Assembly: GCF_023101665.1 (NCBI RefSeq)
Contig: NZ_CP082161.1
Location: 992,001 to 1,056,000 of the forward strand
Length of the DNA: 64,000 nt
Source: Bradyrhizobium sp. 195
Lineage (GTDB): Bacteria; Pseudomonadota; Alphaproteobacteria; Rhizobiales; Xanthobacteraceae
Direction of reading: 5' to 3'
In this document: positions 45,966 through 56,378 of the stretch, piece after piece
How the letters are laid out: each line of letters opens with the position of its first letter
Position numbering within the stretch: the stretch's first letter is position 1
Made by a program: the position numbers and the translations under genes
The notes under the pieces: generated by a model
The model's database searches: none
What the model saw: the letters and a program-made list of their open reading frames with translations, nothing else
Told to the model about the DNA's origin: nothing

Positions 45966-46862
45966 TCAGAGATAGCCGGCGACGCGAAGGCGCTCGAAGG
46001 CGTCCTCGGTCTCGTGGTCCAGCGCGCGCCCGGCACGCTCCGGCACCTTGGTCTGTTCGAGCTCGATCAGGATCTCGTCGATGCTCGAGGCGGTCGAGGC
46101 GACCGGATTGGTGATGTCCTGATCGCCCAGCGAGCGGTAGCGCTTACCGTTTTGCGACAGATAGAGCGGGATGATCGGGATGTTCTCGCGCTTGGTGTAG
46201 GCCCAGATGTCGGCCTCGGTCCAATGCAGGATGGGATGGATGCGCAGGTGCGCGCCTTGCGGCGGCGAGGCGTTGAAATGGTCCCAGAACTCCGGCGGCT
46301 GGTCGCGCACGTCCCAATTGCCTTCGAGGCCTCGCGGCGAGAACACGCGCTCCTTGGCGCGGGTGGCCTCCTCGTCGCGGCGGATGCCGGCGATCAGGCC
46401 GTCGAAGCCGAATTTGCCGAGCGCCATCTTGAGACCTTCGGTCTTGCGCGCAGCGGAACGGGCGGCCGGCGGCAGCGTCGGATCGACCGCATCGATCGGC
46501 GGGCAGGGCTCGACGCGCAAATCGAGATCCCACTCTTTGCCGTAATGATCGCGGAACCGATACATCTCCGGAAATTTCTTGCCGGTGTCGACATGAAGGG
46601 CGGGGAACGGCATCTTGCCGAAGAAGGCCTTCCGCGCCAGCCAGATCATGACGTTGGAATCCTTGCCGAGCGACCACAGCAGGGCGATCTTCTTCAGCCG
46701 GGCGAAGGCCTCGCGGAAGATGTAAATGCTCTGCGCCTCGAGCTGGTCGAGATGGTCCATGCTGGGCGCAACATCAGCAGAAAATTCTTGCGAGCCCCCG
46801 CGGCTGAGGGGGGCCGGGCTGCTCACTCCGACAAGCGCGGAATCGTCCTTGAGAAGATGCAT
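45966..46862 (-). CDS. cysD: Sulfate adenylyltransferase small subunit (CysD)
   Basis: A 298-residue ATP pyrophosphatase-type enzyme that adenylates sulfate to APS with CysN. The PP-loop is [16 protein letters not shown], and other landmarks are [37 protein letters not shown] and [23 protein letters not shown] at 46862 follows GGCAGAG. A leader of about 34 residues precedes the usual [19 protein letters not shown] start of CysD, so an internal ATG near 46760 is an alternative. It is divergent from cysG across a 142-bp AT-rich region. Confidence 0.95.
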   Translation of the reverse strand: MHLLKDDSALVGVSSPAPLSRGGSQEFSADVAPSMDHLDQLEAQSIYIFREAFARLKKIALLWSLGKDSNVMIWLARKAFFGKMPFPALHVDTGKKFPEMYRFRDHYGKEWDLDLRVEPCPPIDAVDPTLPPAARSAARKTEGLKMALGKFGFDGLIAGIRRDEEATRAKERVFSPRGLEGNWDVRDQPPEFWDHFNASPPQGAHLRIHPILHWTEADIWAYTKRENIPIIPLYLSQNGKRYRSLGDQDITNPVASTASSIDEILIELEQTKVPERAGRALDHETEDAFERLRVAGYL

Positions 46863-46903
46863 CTCTGCCACTTTGCGTTTGGAGGCGAAAATTCTATAGT
46901 CAC

Positions 46904-46940
46904 TGCGCGAAGTAGAAGAAAAAATTTTCTCTTTGCGCGC
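46904..46940. promoter_or_regulatory. Imperfect dyad in the cysD/cysG divergent promoter region
   Basis: GCGCGAAG and CTTTGCGCGC flank an AGAAAAAATTTTCT core, giving a near-symmetric element about 37 bp long in the middle of the divergent intergenic region. The flanks ATTCTATA (46891) and TATAGAAAAT (46956) are also inverted. A shared operator for a sulfur regulator such as CysB/Cbl is plausible; this is inference. Confidence 0.4.
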
Positions 46941-47004
46941 TCGAAACGACACATATATAGAAAATAATTCCAGTCAACCCCGTATCGGGGGAAGCGAGTA
47001 TCGT

Positions 47005-48429
47005 ATGCGGTTCTTGCCGGTGTTTCTCGATCTCAAGGCCGGTCCGGTGGTCCTCATCGGCGCGGGCGAGCTTTTGCGCGCCAAGTTGCGCGTGCTCGCG
47101 GCGGCCGGCGCGCGCATCCGCGTGCATGCGATCGGCGGCAATCAGGATCTGGGGCTCAGCTCTGAGGACGCAGCCCGCATCGAAATCGCGGCCGGCGATC
47201 CGCTCACCACCGATCTCTCGGGTGTCATCGCCATCGTCTGCGCGGGAGCAGGCGACGTCGGCGTTGCGATGTCGGCGCGGGCCAAGGCGCTCGGCCTGCC
47301 CGTCAACGTCATGGACGACCTCGAGCATTCCAGCTTCATCTTCCCGGCAATCGTCGATCGCGGCGATGTCGTGGTCGCAGTCGGTACCGGCGGCACCTCG
47401 CCGGTGGTGGCGCGACGCGTGCGCGAAAAGATCGAGGCGCTGCTTCCGGCGCGCATCGGCGAGCTCGCCGAATTCATCGGCGGCTGCCGCAAAGCCATCA
47501 ATGAGCGCATCGCCGAGTTTCCGCTGCGCCGCCGGTTCTGGGAGCGGGTGATCGACGGCCCGATCGGCGCCGCCGTGCTCGCCGGCCGCAAGGCCGAGGC
47601 GGATGCGGCGCTTAAGGCGATTGCCGATCCCGCCGAATTCGCGCGCGCAGACAAGCCGGAAGGCTCGGTCGCGCTGGTCGGCGCCGGCCCCGGCGACCCC
47701 GACCTTCTCACCATCAAGGCGCTGCGCGCATTGCAGGACGCCGACATCGTCTTCCATGACGAATTGGTCTCCCCCGAAATTCTCGATCGCATCCGCCGCG
47801 ATACCACGCGCGTTCCCGTCGGCCGCCGCGTCGGCAAGCCCGGCATCGGCCAGGACGCCATCAACAAGCGCATGATCGAGGCCGCGCAAGCCGGGCAGCG
47901 CGTGGTGCGGCTGAAAGGCGGCGATCCCTTCGTGTTCGGTCGTGGCGGCGAAGAGGTGGAAGCCTTGCGCGCCGCCGGCGTCGCCTATTCGATCATTCCC
48001 GGCATCACCGCAGGCCTCGGCGGCGCGGCCGATTTCGAGGTGCCGCTCACTTATCGTCACGAAGCGACCCGCATCACCTTCCTCACGGCGCACAAGGCAC
48101 GCGATGCGGAAGTCGTGGACTGGTCGACATTGGCCGACACCAAGATGACCGTTGTGGTCTACATGGGCATGACCGCAGCGCCCGCGATACGCGCCGGCCT
48201 GTTTGCCGCCGGCCGTTCGCCGGAGACGCCGGTGGGCGTGTTCGCCCGCGTCACGCGTCCCGACGCGAAAGGCGCGATCGGCACGCTGCGCGACCTGCCC
48301 GAACTCGTGCGGCGGACCCAAGGCGGTCCCGCCATACTCATCATCGGCGACGTGGTCCGGCATGCCGGCTCGCTTCGCCGCCACTCTCCAAAGCAAATCA
48401 TCTCTGACCTCCTGGATGCAGCCGAATGA
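47005..48429 (+). CDS. cysG: Siroheme synthase CysG
   Basis: A 474-residue multifunctional enzyme making siroheme, the cofactor of CysI. The N-terminal part (about 1-205) is the NAD-dependent dehydrogenase/ferrochelatase, with GAGELLRAKLRVLAAAGARI and the catalytic region VMDDLEHSSFIFPAIVDRG. The C-terminal part (about 215-474) is uroporphyrinogen-III C-methyltransferase, with VALVGAGPGDPDLLTIKAL, RLKGGDPFVFGRGGEEVEAL and PGITAGLGGAADFEVPLTYR. The ATG at 47005 follows GGGGAAGCGAG. It heads cysG-DUF2849-cysI-DUF934-cysH. Confidence 0.96.
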   Translation: MRFLPVFLDLKAGPVVLIGAGELLRAKLRVLAAAGARIRVHAIGGNQDLGLSSEDAARIEIAAGDPLTTDLSGVIAIVCAGAGDVGVAMSARAKALGLPVNVMDDLEHSSFIFPAIVDRGDVVVAVGTGGTSPVVARRVREKIEALLPARIGELAEFIGGCRKAINERIAEFPLRRRFWERVIDGPIGAAVLAGRKAEADAALKAIADPAEFARADKPEGSVALVGAGPGDPDLLTIKALRALQDADIVFHDELVSPEILDRIRRDTTRVPVGRRVGKPGIGQDAINKRMIEAAQAGQRVVRLKGGDPFVFGRGGEEVEALRAAGVAYSIIPGITAGLGGAADFEVPLTYRHEATRITFLTAHKARDAEVVDWSTLADTKMTVVVYMGMTAAPAIRAGLFAAGRSPETPVGVFARVTRPDAKGAIGTLRDLPELVRRTQGGPAILIIGDVVRHAGSLRRHSPKQIISDLLDAAE

Positions 48430-48743
48430 CCTCCCCGCTTGAACAGAAGAAGATCAAGATCGCCGGCCCCTCGATCGTGACCGCCAACCGGACCTGGGAC
48501 GGCATCGTGGTGTATCGCACCGCCGCCAAGAGCTGGTCTGCGGACCTGTCGGAAGCTGCGATCGTGCGCAACTCCGACGAGGCCAAGGCGTTGCTTGCGG
48601 AGTCCGTCGCCGATGACGTCGGCGCGATCGGACCCTATATCGCCCCGGTGCAGGTCGGCGCGGACGGCAAGATCGAACCCGGCAATCTGCGCGAACAGAT
48701 CCGCCGCACCGGTGTGACCATCGGACAGTCGGCCCAGGCTTAA
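48426..48743 (+). CDS. DUF2849-domain protein of the sulfite reductase operon
   Basis: A 105-residue soluble protein matching what I know as DUF2849. Visible parts are TANRTWDGIVVYRTAAKSWS, AIVRNSDEAKALLAESVADD and the C-terminal KIEPGNLREQIRRTGVTIG. The function is unknown. The ATG overlaps the cysG stop by 4 bp, and cysI follows 11 bp after its stop, so it is fixed between siroheme synthesis and the siroheme enzyme. A role in siroheme delivery or CysI assembly is an attractive guess but unproven. Confidence 0.85.
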   Translation: MTSPLEQKKIKIAGPSIVTANRTWDGIVVYRTAAKSWSADLSEAAIVRNSDEAKALLAESVADDVGAIGPYIAPVQVGADGKIEPGNLREQIRRTGVTIGQSAQA

Positions 48744-48754
48744 GGCGCTTTCTT

Positions 48755-50410
48755 ATGTACGCTTACGACGAAATCGACCGCACGCTCGTCAACGAGCGCG
48801 TCTCGGAGTTCCGCGACCAGGTAAAGCGCCGCCTCTCCGGCGAACTCACCGAGGACGAGTTCAAGATCCTGCGCCTGCAGAACGGCGTTTACCTGCAGCT
48901 GCACGCCTACATGTTCCGCGTCGCGATCCCGTATGGGACGCTGGCAACGAACCAATTGCGGGCGCTCGCCCATGTCGCGCGCAAATACGATCGCGGCTAC
49001 GGCCACTTCACCACGCGGCAGAACATCCAGTTCAACTGGATCAAGCTCGCCGAGCTGCCGGATGCGCTGGAGGATCTCGCCAAGGTCGGCATCCATGCGA
49101 TGCAGACTTCCGGCAACAACATGCGCAATGTCACCTCGGACCAGTGGGCCGGCGTCGCGCCTGGCGAGATCGAGGATCCGCGCATCTGGTCGGAGCTGAT
49201 CCGCCAGCACACCACGCTGCATCCGGAATTCTCGTTCCTGCCGCGCAAGTTCAAGATCGCGATCACCGCGTCGGACCATGATCGCGCCGCGATCAAGATC
49301 CACGACATCGGCTTGAGGCTGATCAAGAACGAGAAGGGCGAGACCGGCTTCGAGGTGCTGGTCGGCGGCGGTCTCGGCCGCACGCCGTTCATCGCCAAGA
49401 CCATCAAGCACTTCGTGCACGGTCGCGACATCCTCAGCTACATCGAGGCGATCCTGCGCGTCTACAATCAGTACGGCCGGCGCGACAACATCTACAAGGC
49501 GCGCATCAAGATCCTGGTGCACGAGCTCGGCATCGAGAAGTTCTCCCGCGAAGTCGAGGAGGAGTGGCAGCACATCCGCAACTCCTCGCTCCAGATCGAC
49601 GACGAGGTGATCGAGGACATCCGCTCGCGCTTCACCTATCCTTCTTACGAGAAGCTGCCGCACATGCCGGACGAGCTGCGTCAGGCCGCGGCCGATCCCG
49701 ACTTCGAAGCGTGGCGCAAGAACTCGGTGGCCCCGCACAAGGTGCAGGGCTACTCCATCGTCACGATCTCGTTGAAGCCGATCGGTGCGCCTCCGGGCGA
49801 CGCAACCGCCGAGCAGATGGACGCGCTCGCCGATCTCGCCGACAAATATTCCTTCGGTGAGGTCCGCGTCGGCCACGAGCAGAACCTGGCGCTGCCGCAT
49901 GTCGCCAAGCGCGACCTGCCGGCGCTGTGGAAGGCGCTCGACAAGCTCGGGCTTGCGACCCCGAACGTCAATCTGATCACCGACATCATCGCCTGCCCCG
50001 GGCTCGATTATTGCTCGCTGGCGAATGCGCGCTCGATTCCGATCGCGCAGGAATTGACGCGGCGCTTCGCCAATCACGAGCTCGCGAACCTGATAGGCCG
50101 CCTCCACATCAACATCTCCGGCTGCATCAATGCCTGCGGCCATCACCATGTCGGCCATATCGGCATTCTCGGCGTCGAGAAGAACGGCGAGGAGGTCTAT
50201 CAGATCACCATCGGCGGCCGTGCCGACGAGAACGCCGCGCTGGGCACCCTGATCGGACCCGGTGTCAAATTCGACGAAGTCGCCGATGTCATCGAAGACG
50301 TCGTGGAGGCCTATCTGGCGCTGCGCGAGCGGCCCGAAGAGCTGTTCATGGACACGGTGAAGCGTCTCGGCGTCGAACCCTTCAAGGAGCGCGTCTATGC
50401 CACTCGTTAA
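48755..50410 (+). CDS. cysI: Sulfite reductase hemoprotein (nitrite/sulfite reductase family)
   Basis: A 551-residue siroheme/[4Fe-4S] enzyme that reduces sulfite to sulfide with six electrons. The cluster and siroheme cysteines are at 414 and 420 (ACPGLDYCSLAN) and 457 and 461 (SGCINACGHHH). The siroheme-contacting HFTTRQNIQFNWI is near 84-96, and the second half-repeat ends the family pattern. No CysJ flavoprotein gene is nearby, so it probably draws electrons from ferredoxin or another donor. Nitrite as substrate cannot be excluded, but the cys context argues for sulfite. Confidence 0.95.
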   Translation: MYAYDEIDRTLVNERVSEFRDQVKRRLSGELTEDEFKILRLQNGVYLQLHAYMFRVAIPYGTLATNQLRALAHVARKYDRGYGHFTTRQNIQFNWIKLAELPDALEDLAKVGIHAMQTSGNNMRNVTSDQWAGVAPGEIEDPRIWSELIRQHTTLHPEFSFLPRKFKIAITASDHDRAAIKIHDIGLRLIKNEKGETGFEVLVGGGLGRTPFIAKTIKHFVHGRDILSYIEAILRVYNQYGRRDNIYKARIKILVHELGIEKFSREVEEEWQHIRNSSLQIDDEVIEDIRSRFTYPSYEKLPHMPDELRQAAADPDFEAWRKNSVAPHKVQGYSIVTISLKPIGAPPGDATAEQMDALADLADKYSFGEVRVGHEQNLALPHVAKRDLPALWKALDKLGLATPNVNLITDIIACPGLDYCSLANARSIPIAQELTRRFANHELANLIGRLHINISGCINACGHHHVGHIGILGVEKNGEEVYQITIGGRADENAALGTLIGPGVKFDEVADVIEDVVEAYLALRERPEELFMDTVKRLGVEPFKERVYATR

Positions 50411-50912
50411 CGGCGGAAAGATCGCCGACGACAGCTTCGTCAAGCTGACCGTCGACACGCCGCTGCCCGAGGGCGGCGACATCCTGGTGCCGGCCGAACG
50501 CTTCCTCGGCGAAGCGGACGGCTTGCTTAAGCGCGCCGGCAAGGTCGGCGTGATCTGGCCGAACAGCCGCGATATCGCCGAACTCGTACCCTATCTCGGC
50601 AAGATCGCCGTCGTCGCGCTGGTGTTCCCGACCTTCCGCGACGGCCGCGCCTACAGCCAGGCGCGGCTGCTGCGCGAGCGCTACAATTACCGCGGCGAAT
50701 TGCGTGCCACCGGCCAGATCCTGCGCGACCAGTTCGTGTTCATGCTGCGTGCCGGCTTCGATTCCTTCGAGGTCAAGAAGCAGGCCGACGCGGAAGCCTT
50801 CATGCAGACCGCCAAGCGCTATTCGGTGTTCTACCAGCCGACCGGCGACGGCCGTATCACGGCTTTGCACCGGCGCATGCAGCTCCGCCACTCCGAAGGT
50901 GTCGGCACATGA
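50397..50912 (+). CDS. DUF934-domain protein of the sulfite reductase operon
   Basis: A 171-residue soluble protein of the DUF934 family. Landmarks are RAGKVGVIWPNSRDIAELVP, the VALVFPTFRDGRAYSQARLL motif near residues 70-90 and RYNYRGELRATGQILRDQF. The C-terminal helix includes QTAKRYSVFYQP. It overlaps cysI by 14 bp and cysH by 4 bp, a strong sign of joint function in sulfite metabolism. No catalytic residues are known, and no cofactor motif is visible. Confidence 0.9.
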   Translation: MPLVNGGKIADDSFVKLTVDTPLPEGGDILVPAERFLGEADGLLKRAGKVGVIWPNSRDIAELVPYLGKIAVVALVFPTFRDGRAYSQARLLRERYNYRGELRATGQILRDQFVFMLRAGFDSFEVKKQADAEAFMQTAKRYSVFYQPTGDGRITALHRRMQLRHSEGVGT

Positions 50913-51634
50913 ACGCGATCGCGCCGCAGATTTCGCCCGTCTCTGCGCTGCCTTCGGCGGACGAGCTCGATCGCGCCCTGCGCGATGCCTCGCCCGCTGA
51001 GATCATCGCGGCGGCGCTGAAGGCGGTTGGACGTGAAAGGCTTGCGCTGGTGTCGTCCTTCGGCACGGAATCGGCGACGCTGCTGAAGGTCATGGCGGAC
51101 GTCGACCCGGCGATCCCGGTGATCTTCCTCGACACCGGCTGGCTGTTCGAGGAGACGCTCGCTTATCGCGACACCTTGATCGCGACGCTTGGCCTGAAGG
51201 ACGTTCGCTCGATCAAGCCCGCAGAGGAAGCGCTGACGCGCGAAGATCCCGACCGCGACCTCTGGTTCTCCGATCCCGACGCCTGCTGCCGCATCCGCAA
51301 GGTGGAACCGCTGGCGCGTGCGCTGAAGCCGTTCGCGGCCTGGATCAACGGCCGCAAGCGCTTCCAGGGCAATGCGCGGACCGACATTCCGGTCGTCGAA
51401 GACGATGGCGCACGGCTGAAGTTCAACCCCTTCGCCAACGTCTCGCGTGAGGAACTCGAGGCGATCTTCGTCCGCGCCAAATTGCCGCGTCATCCACTGG
51501 CCGCCTCCGGTTTTCTGTCCGTTGGGTGTATGCCTTGCACCAGCAGAACGGCCGAGGGCGAGGACGCACGCGCCGGTCGCTGGCGCGGCCGGGCCAAGAC
51601 AGAATGCGGCATCCACACGATGAAGACTTCGTAG
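50909..51634 (+). CDS. cysH: Assimilatory adenylyl-sulfate (APS) reductase CysH
   Basis: A 241-residue thiol-dependent reductase giving sulfite and AMP. The PP-loop is SSFGTESATLL (about 49-59). The [4Fe-4S] cysteine pairs are CC at 126-127 and CXXC at 207-210 (GCMPC). They mark the APS-reductase class; PAPS-specific CysH of E. coli lacks them. The catalytic cysteine is in KTECGIH (233). The ATG overlaps the DUF934 stop by 4 bp. It uses APS from CysD/CysN directly. PAPS could also be accepted by some members. Confidence 0.94.
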   Translation: MNAIAPQISPVSALPSADELDRALRDASPAEIIAAALKAVGRERLALVSSFGTESATLLKVMADVDPAIPVIFLDTGWLFEETLAYRDTLIATLGLKDVRSIKPAEEALTREDPDRDLWFSDPDACCRIRKVEPLARALKPFAAWINGRKRFQGNARTDIPVVEDDGARLKFNPFANVSREELEAIFVRAKLPRHPLAASGFLSVGCMPCTSRTAEGEDARAGRWRGRAKTECGIHTMKTS

Positions 51635-51717
51635 CACAGTCGCGTCGCCACGAAGCGAACAAGAAAATCCGGTTCCGTTGACTTAAGCGCGTTTCGCCCC
51701 GAGTTATGCCTGCACGC

Positions 51718-51743
51718 CTTCGCTGACACCGACGTCAGCGAAG
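51718..51743 (+). promoter_or_regulatory. Perfect 10-bp hairpin before the sulfate-binding protein gene
   Basis: CTTCGCTGAC and GTCAGCGAAG are exact inverted copies around ACCGAC. It lies 16 nt before the chosen start and touches the ribosome-binding region. No T run follows, so it is not a standard terminator. It may be a translational control hairpin or an operator. Confidence 0.6.
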
Positions 51744-51758
51744 TGAATGGAGATGGAC

Positions 51759-52760
51759 ATGATGCGCCGTATCGTTCCGCTCGCTGCAGGCCTCGTCTTG
51801 ACGGGTTTCTTGGCTAGCTCGGCTCTCGCTGCTGATATCAATCTGTTGAACGTGTCGTACGATCCGACGCGCGAGCTCTATGTCGAATTCAACAAGGCGT
51901 TTGCGAATGCCTATCAGAAGGAGACCGGCAAGAGCGTCGAGATCAAGCAGTCGCATGGCGGCAGCGGCTCGCAAGCGCGCTCGGTGATCGACGGCTTGCA
52001 GGCCGATGTGGTGACCCTCGCGCTCGCCTATGACATCGATGCCATCGCCGCAAAGGGCCTCACCACAGCCGATTGGCAGAAGCGGCTGCCGCAGAATTCA
52101 TCACCCTACACCTCGACGATCGTCTTCCTCGTCCGCAAGGGCAATCCCAAGGCCATCAAGGACTGGGACGATCTGATCAAGCCGGGCGTCGCCGTGATCA
52201 CGCCGAACCCGAAGACTTCGGGCGGGGCGCGCTGGAATTATCTGGCGGCCTGGGGTTTTGCGCAGAAAAAGCACGGCTCGGCCGACAAGGCCAAGGAGTT
52301 CATCGGAAAGCTCTATCAGCAGGTGCCGGTGCTCGATACCGGCGCGCGCGGCGCGACCGTCACCTTCGTCGAGCGTGGCGTCGGCGACGTGCTGCTCGCC
52401 TGGGAGAACGAGGCATTCCTGGCGCTGAAGGAGTTCGGCGCGAACAAGTTCGAGATCGTGGCGCCGCAGCAGTCGATCCTCGCCGAGCCGCCGGTCACCA
52501 TCGTCGACAAGGTTGCCGATAAAAAGGGCACCCGCAACGCCGCCGATGCCTATCTCCAGTACTGGTACACCAAGGAGGGGCAGGAAATTGCCGCCCGCAA
52601 TTTCTACCGCCCGCGCGATCCCGAGATCGCCAAGAAAAACGAAAACGCCTTCGCCAAGGTCGAACTATTTACGATCGACGACGTTTTCGGTGGTTGGACC
52701 AAGGCGCAGAAGGAACATTTCGCCGACGGCGGTATCTTTGACCAGATCTACAAGAACTGA
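51759..52760 (+). CDS. Sulfate ABC transporter substrate-binding protein
   Basis: A 333-residue periplasmic sulfate receptor of the Sbp/CysP family. Signal peptide [20 protein letters not shown] is cut after ALA. Landmarks are [20 protein letters not shown], the sulfate-contacting [17 protein letters not shown] (about 62-78), [17 protein letters not shown], and [22 protein letters not shown] at 51759 (six bases after GGAG) is chosen; three in-frame ATG codons lie just upstream or next to it. It is the first gene of a sulfate importer with cysT, cysW and cysA. Confidence 0.94.
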   Translation: MMRRIVPLAAGLVLTGFLASSALAADINLLNVSYDPTRELYVEFNKAFANAYQKETGKSVEIKQSHGGSGSQARSVIDGLQADVVTLALAYDIDAIAAKGLTTADWQKRLPQNSSPYTSTIVFLVRKGNPKAIKDWDDLIKPGVAVITPNPKTSGGARWNYLAAWGFAQKKHGSADKAKEFIGKLYQQVPVLDTGARGATVTFVERGVGDVLLAWENEAFLALKEFGANKFEIVAPQQSILAEPPVTIVDKVADKKGTRNAADAYLQYWYTKEGQEIAARNFYRPRDPEIAKKNENAFAKVELFTIDDVFGGWTKAQKEHFADGGIFDQIYKN

Positions 52761-52797
52761 TCTGGCGCTGTCTTAAGGGCTTTTAGCAGGGGGCCTG

Positions 52798-53634
52798 GTG
52801 AGCGCATTCGCAGCAAGACGCCGGACATTGCCGGGCTTCGGTCTCACGATGGGACTGACGCTGTCCTGGCTGTCCATCATTATCCTGATTCCGCTCGCCG
52901 GGCTGTTCCTGAAATCGCTCGAGCTCAGCCCCGAGCAGTTCTGGAATATCCTCACCAGCCGCCGCACCCTGAATGCGCTGCGCGTCTCCTTCGGCCTCGC
53001 GTTCGCGGCGGCCTGCGTCAATCTCGTGATGGGCAGCATCATCGTCTGGGCGCTGGTGCGGTATCGCTTTCCCGGCCGCCGCCTGTTCGATGCCATCGTC
53101 GATGTGCCGTTCGCGCTGCCGACGGCGGTCGCCGGCGTGGCGCTGACCGCGCTGTTCGCCGAGAAGGGCTGGCTGGGGGCGCCGCTTGCCGCGGCCGGCA
53201 TCAAGGTGGCGTTCACGCCGGTCGGCATCTTCGTCGCCATGATCTTCATCGGTATTCCCTTCGTGGTCCGCACCGTGCAGCCGGTGCTGCAGGATCTCGA
53301 CCCCGAGATCGAGGAGGCTGCCGGCAGCCTTGGGGCCAGCCGCTGGCAGACCATCATCCGCGTGATTCTGCCCTCGCTCGCACCGGCGCTGCTCACCGGG
53401 CTCGCGCTCGCCTTCGCGCGCGCGGTCGGCGAATACGGCTCGGTGATCTTCATCGCCGGCAATCTGCCCAACGTGTCCGAGATCGCTCCGCTGTTGATCG
53501 TGATCCGGCTCTCCGAGTTCCGCTACGCCGATGCCACCGCCATCGCGGTGGTCATGCTCGTCGTCTCCTTCATCATCATCTTCGCCGTCAACCGGCTCCA
53601 GCGCTGGTCGCAGAGCCGGATACCGGCGCGTTGA
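52798..53634 (+). CDS. cysT: Sulfate ABC transporter permease CysT
   Basis: A 278-residue inner-membrane permease with six helices. The EAA loop is [20 protein letters not shown] (about 176-195), which contacts CysA. Other landmarks are [20 protein letters not shown] and [23 protein letters not shown] at 52798 follows AGGGGG. It lies 37 bp after the binding-protein gene and 10 bp before cysW. With CysW it forms the sulfate/thiosulfate channel. Confidence 0.95.
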   Translation: MSAFAARRRTLPGFGLTMGLTLSWLSIIILIPLAGLFLKSLELSPEQFWNILTSRRTLNALRVSFGLAFAAACVNLVMGSIIVWALVRYRFPGRRLFDAIVDVPFALPTAVAGVALTALFAEKGWLGAPLAAAGIKVAFTPVGIFVAMIFIGIPFVVRTVQPVLQDLDPEIEEAAGSLGASRWQTIIRVILPSLAPALLTGLALAFARAVGEYGSVIFIAGNLPNVSEIAPLLIVIRLSEFRYADATAIAVVMLVVSFIIIFAVNRLQRWSQSRIPAR

Positions 53635-53644
53635 GGGGCTGGCC

Positions 53645-54545
53645 ATGACGATGCAGATCGCAGACTCCGTTTCGCTCTCGGCCCCCGATGCCAGGGCTCG
53701 CGCGCATGCGGCCGCGGCACGGGACAACCTCCGCACCGAGCCGCGCGCGGTGCGTATCGCCATCATCGCATTGGCGATGATCTTCCTCACGGTCTTCGTC
53801 GTGCTGCCGCTGGTGGTCGTGTTCGCGCAGGCCTTCTCGAAGGGGATCCTCGCCTATTTCGCCGCGCTCGCCGAGCCGGAAGCGCTGGCCGCGATCAAGC
53901 TGACGCTGCTGGTTGCGGCAATCTCGGTCGGCCTCAACCTCGTGTTCGGCCTCGTCGCGGCCTGGGCGATTGCGAAATTCGAATTCCCGGGCAAAACCTT
54001 CCTGATCACGCTGATCGACCTGCCGTTCTCGGTGAGCCCGGTAATCTCGGGCCTCGTCTTCGTGCTGCTGTTTGGCGCGCAGGGCTATTTCGGCGGCTGG
54101 CTCAGGGATCACGACATCCAGATCCTGTTCGCGGTGCCCGGCATCGCGCTCGCCACCACCTTCGTCACCTTCCCCTTCGTGGCGCGCGCGCTGATCCCCC
54201 TGATGCAGGAGCAGGGCACGCAGGAGGAGGAGGCCGCGATCTCGCTCGGCGCGTCCGGCCTGCAAACGTTTTTCCGCGTCACGCTGCCCAACATCAAATG
54301 GGGCGTGCTTTACGGCGTCCTGCTCTGCAACGCGCGCGCGATGGGCGAGTTCGGCGCAGTCTCCGTGGTCTCCGGCCATATCCGCGGCGAGACCAACACG
54401 ATGCCGCTGCTGGTCGAGATTCTCTACAACGAATACCAGTTCGTCGCCGCCTTCGCGATTGCCTCGCTGCTGGCGATGCTGGCCTTGATCACGCTGATCG
54501 GCAAGACTGTTCTCGAACGTCACCTCGACGAAGGAGACGACGCAA

Positions 54546-54556
<11 letters not shown>
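53645..54556 (+). CDS. cysW: Sulfate ABC transporter permease CysW
   Basis: A 303-residue permease paired with CysT. After a polar cytoplasmic N-terminus of about 35 residues come six helices. The EAA loop is [20 protein letters not shown]. Also characteristic are [20 protein letters not shown] and [20 protein letters not shown] near residue 240. ATG at 53645 follows GAGGGG. It overlaps cysA by 11 bp. Confidence 0.95.
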
Positions 54557-55580
<1,024 letters not shown>

Positions 55581-55587
55581 AAATCCC

Positions 55588-55702
55588 CGTCATTCCGGGG
55601 CGATGCGAAGCAACGAACCCGAAATCTTGAGGTCGTGGCGCGAGATTCTCAGGTGCGCGCTTGCGCATCATAGTTCAGCGCTCCGCGCTGCCCCGGAATG
55701 AC
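55588..55702. repeat. Palindromic intergenic repeat (GTCATTCCGGGGC type)
   Basis: CGTCATTCCGGGGC at the left and GCCCCGGAATGAC at the right are inverted copies; the inner part carries weaker stems. Same family as the ureA-ureB spacer at 25215-25306. It may act as the cysA transcript end. Confidence 0.85.
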
Positions 55703-55781
55703 ACCGGTCAGATTTTCTTCAAAATTCACCTTTCAGCCACGGTTGGTATGCAACAACGGCCCCTCATTCGGGGGCACCTCC

Positions 55782-56285
55782 ATGCGCGCTGCGGCCGCAA
55801 TTCTCATCACTTTGCTGCTCGCCGGCTGTGCCGGCAACGAGGCACCAGTCCAGCAGCCGTCCATGTATGCCGATATGGCGGTCCCGGGCTCCAAGCTCGA
55901 TGCGCAGGCGGCCGCGATCATGATCTCGCAATACCGCCAGAACAACGCCCTCGGCACCGTCGTCATCGACCCCGACCTGATGCGGCTTGCCGAATCCCAG
56001 TCCAATGCCATGGCGGCGGCCAACAAGATGGACCACGACGTCCGTGCGCCGCTGGCCAAGCGGCTCAGCACGGGCGGTTACCCGGCGACGGTTGCGGTCG
56101 AGAACGTCTCGGCCGGCTATCATACGCTGGCGGAAGCATTTTCCGGCTGGCGCGACTCGCCTCCGCACCGCGCCAACATGCTCAAGGGCGGTGTCACAAA
56201 ACTGGGCATCGCGGCGAGCTATGCTCCCGGCACCAAATACAAGGTGTTCTGGACCATGATCCTGGCCTCGACCGAGCCCCGATAA
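55782..56285 (+). CDS. CAP-domain lipoprotein
   Basis: A 167-residue lipoprotein. The signal ends in LLAGC with the lipidated cysteine at about residue 16. The CAP/SCP-PR1 domain follows (about 45-165): LMRLAESQSNAMAAANKMDH, VAVENVSAGYHTLAEAFSGW and SPPHRANMLKGGVTKLGIAA carry the conserved His and Glu region. Bacterial CAP proteins are secreted or envelope proteins of mostly unknown role. The ATG at 55782 follows GGGGGC; an upstream in-frame ATG at 55698 overlaps the palindromic repeat and was rejected. Confidence 0.87.
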   Translation: MRAAAAILITLLLAGCAGNEAPVQQPSMYADMAVPGSKLDAQAAAIMISQYRQNNALGTVVIDPDLMRLAESQSNAMAAANKMDHDVRAPLAKRLSTGGYPATVAVENVSAGYHTLAEAFSGWRDSPPHRANMLKGGVTKLGIAASYAPGTKYKVFWTMILASTEPR

Positions 56286-56378
56286 GCCAGACTTGATCCC
56301 AGCATGCATTGACGCCGCGGCGGAGTGTCGCCACGGTGGCGTGCCATTTGCTATTGTGTCATTTGCTATTGTTCCCCC

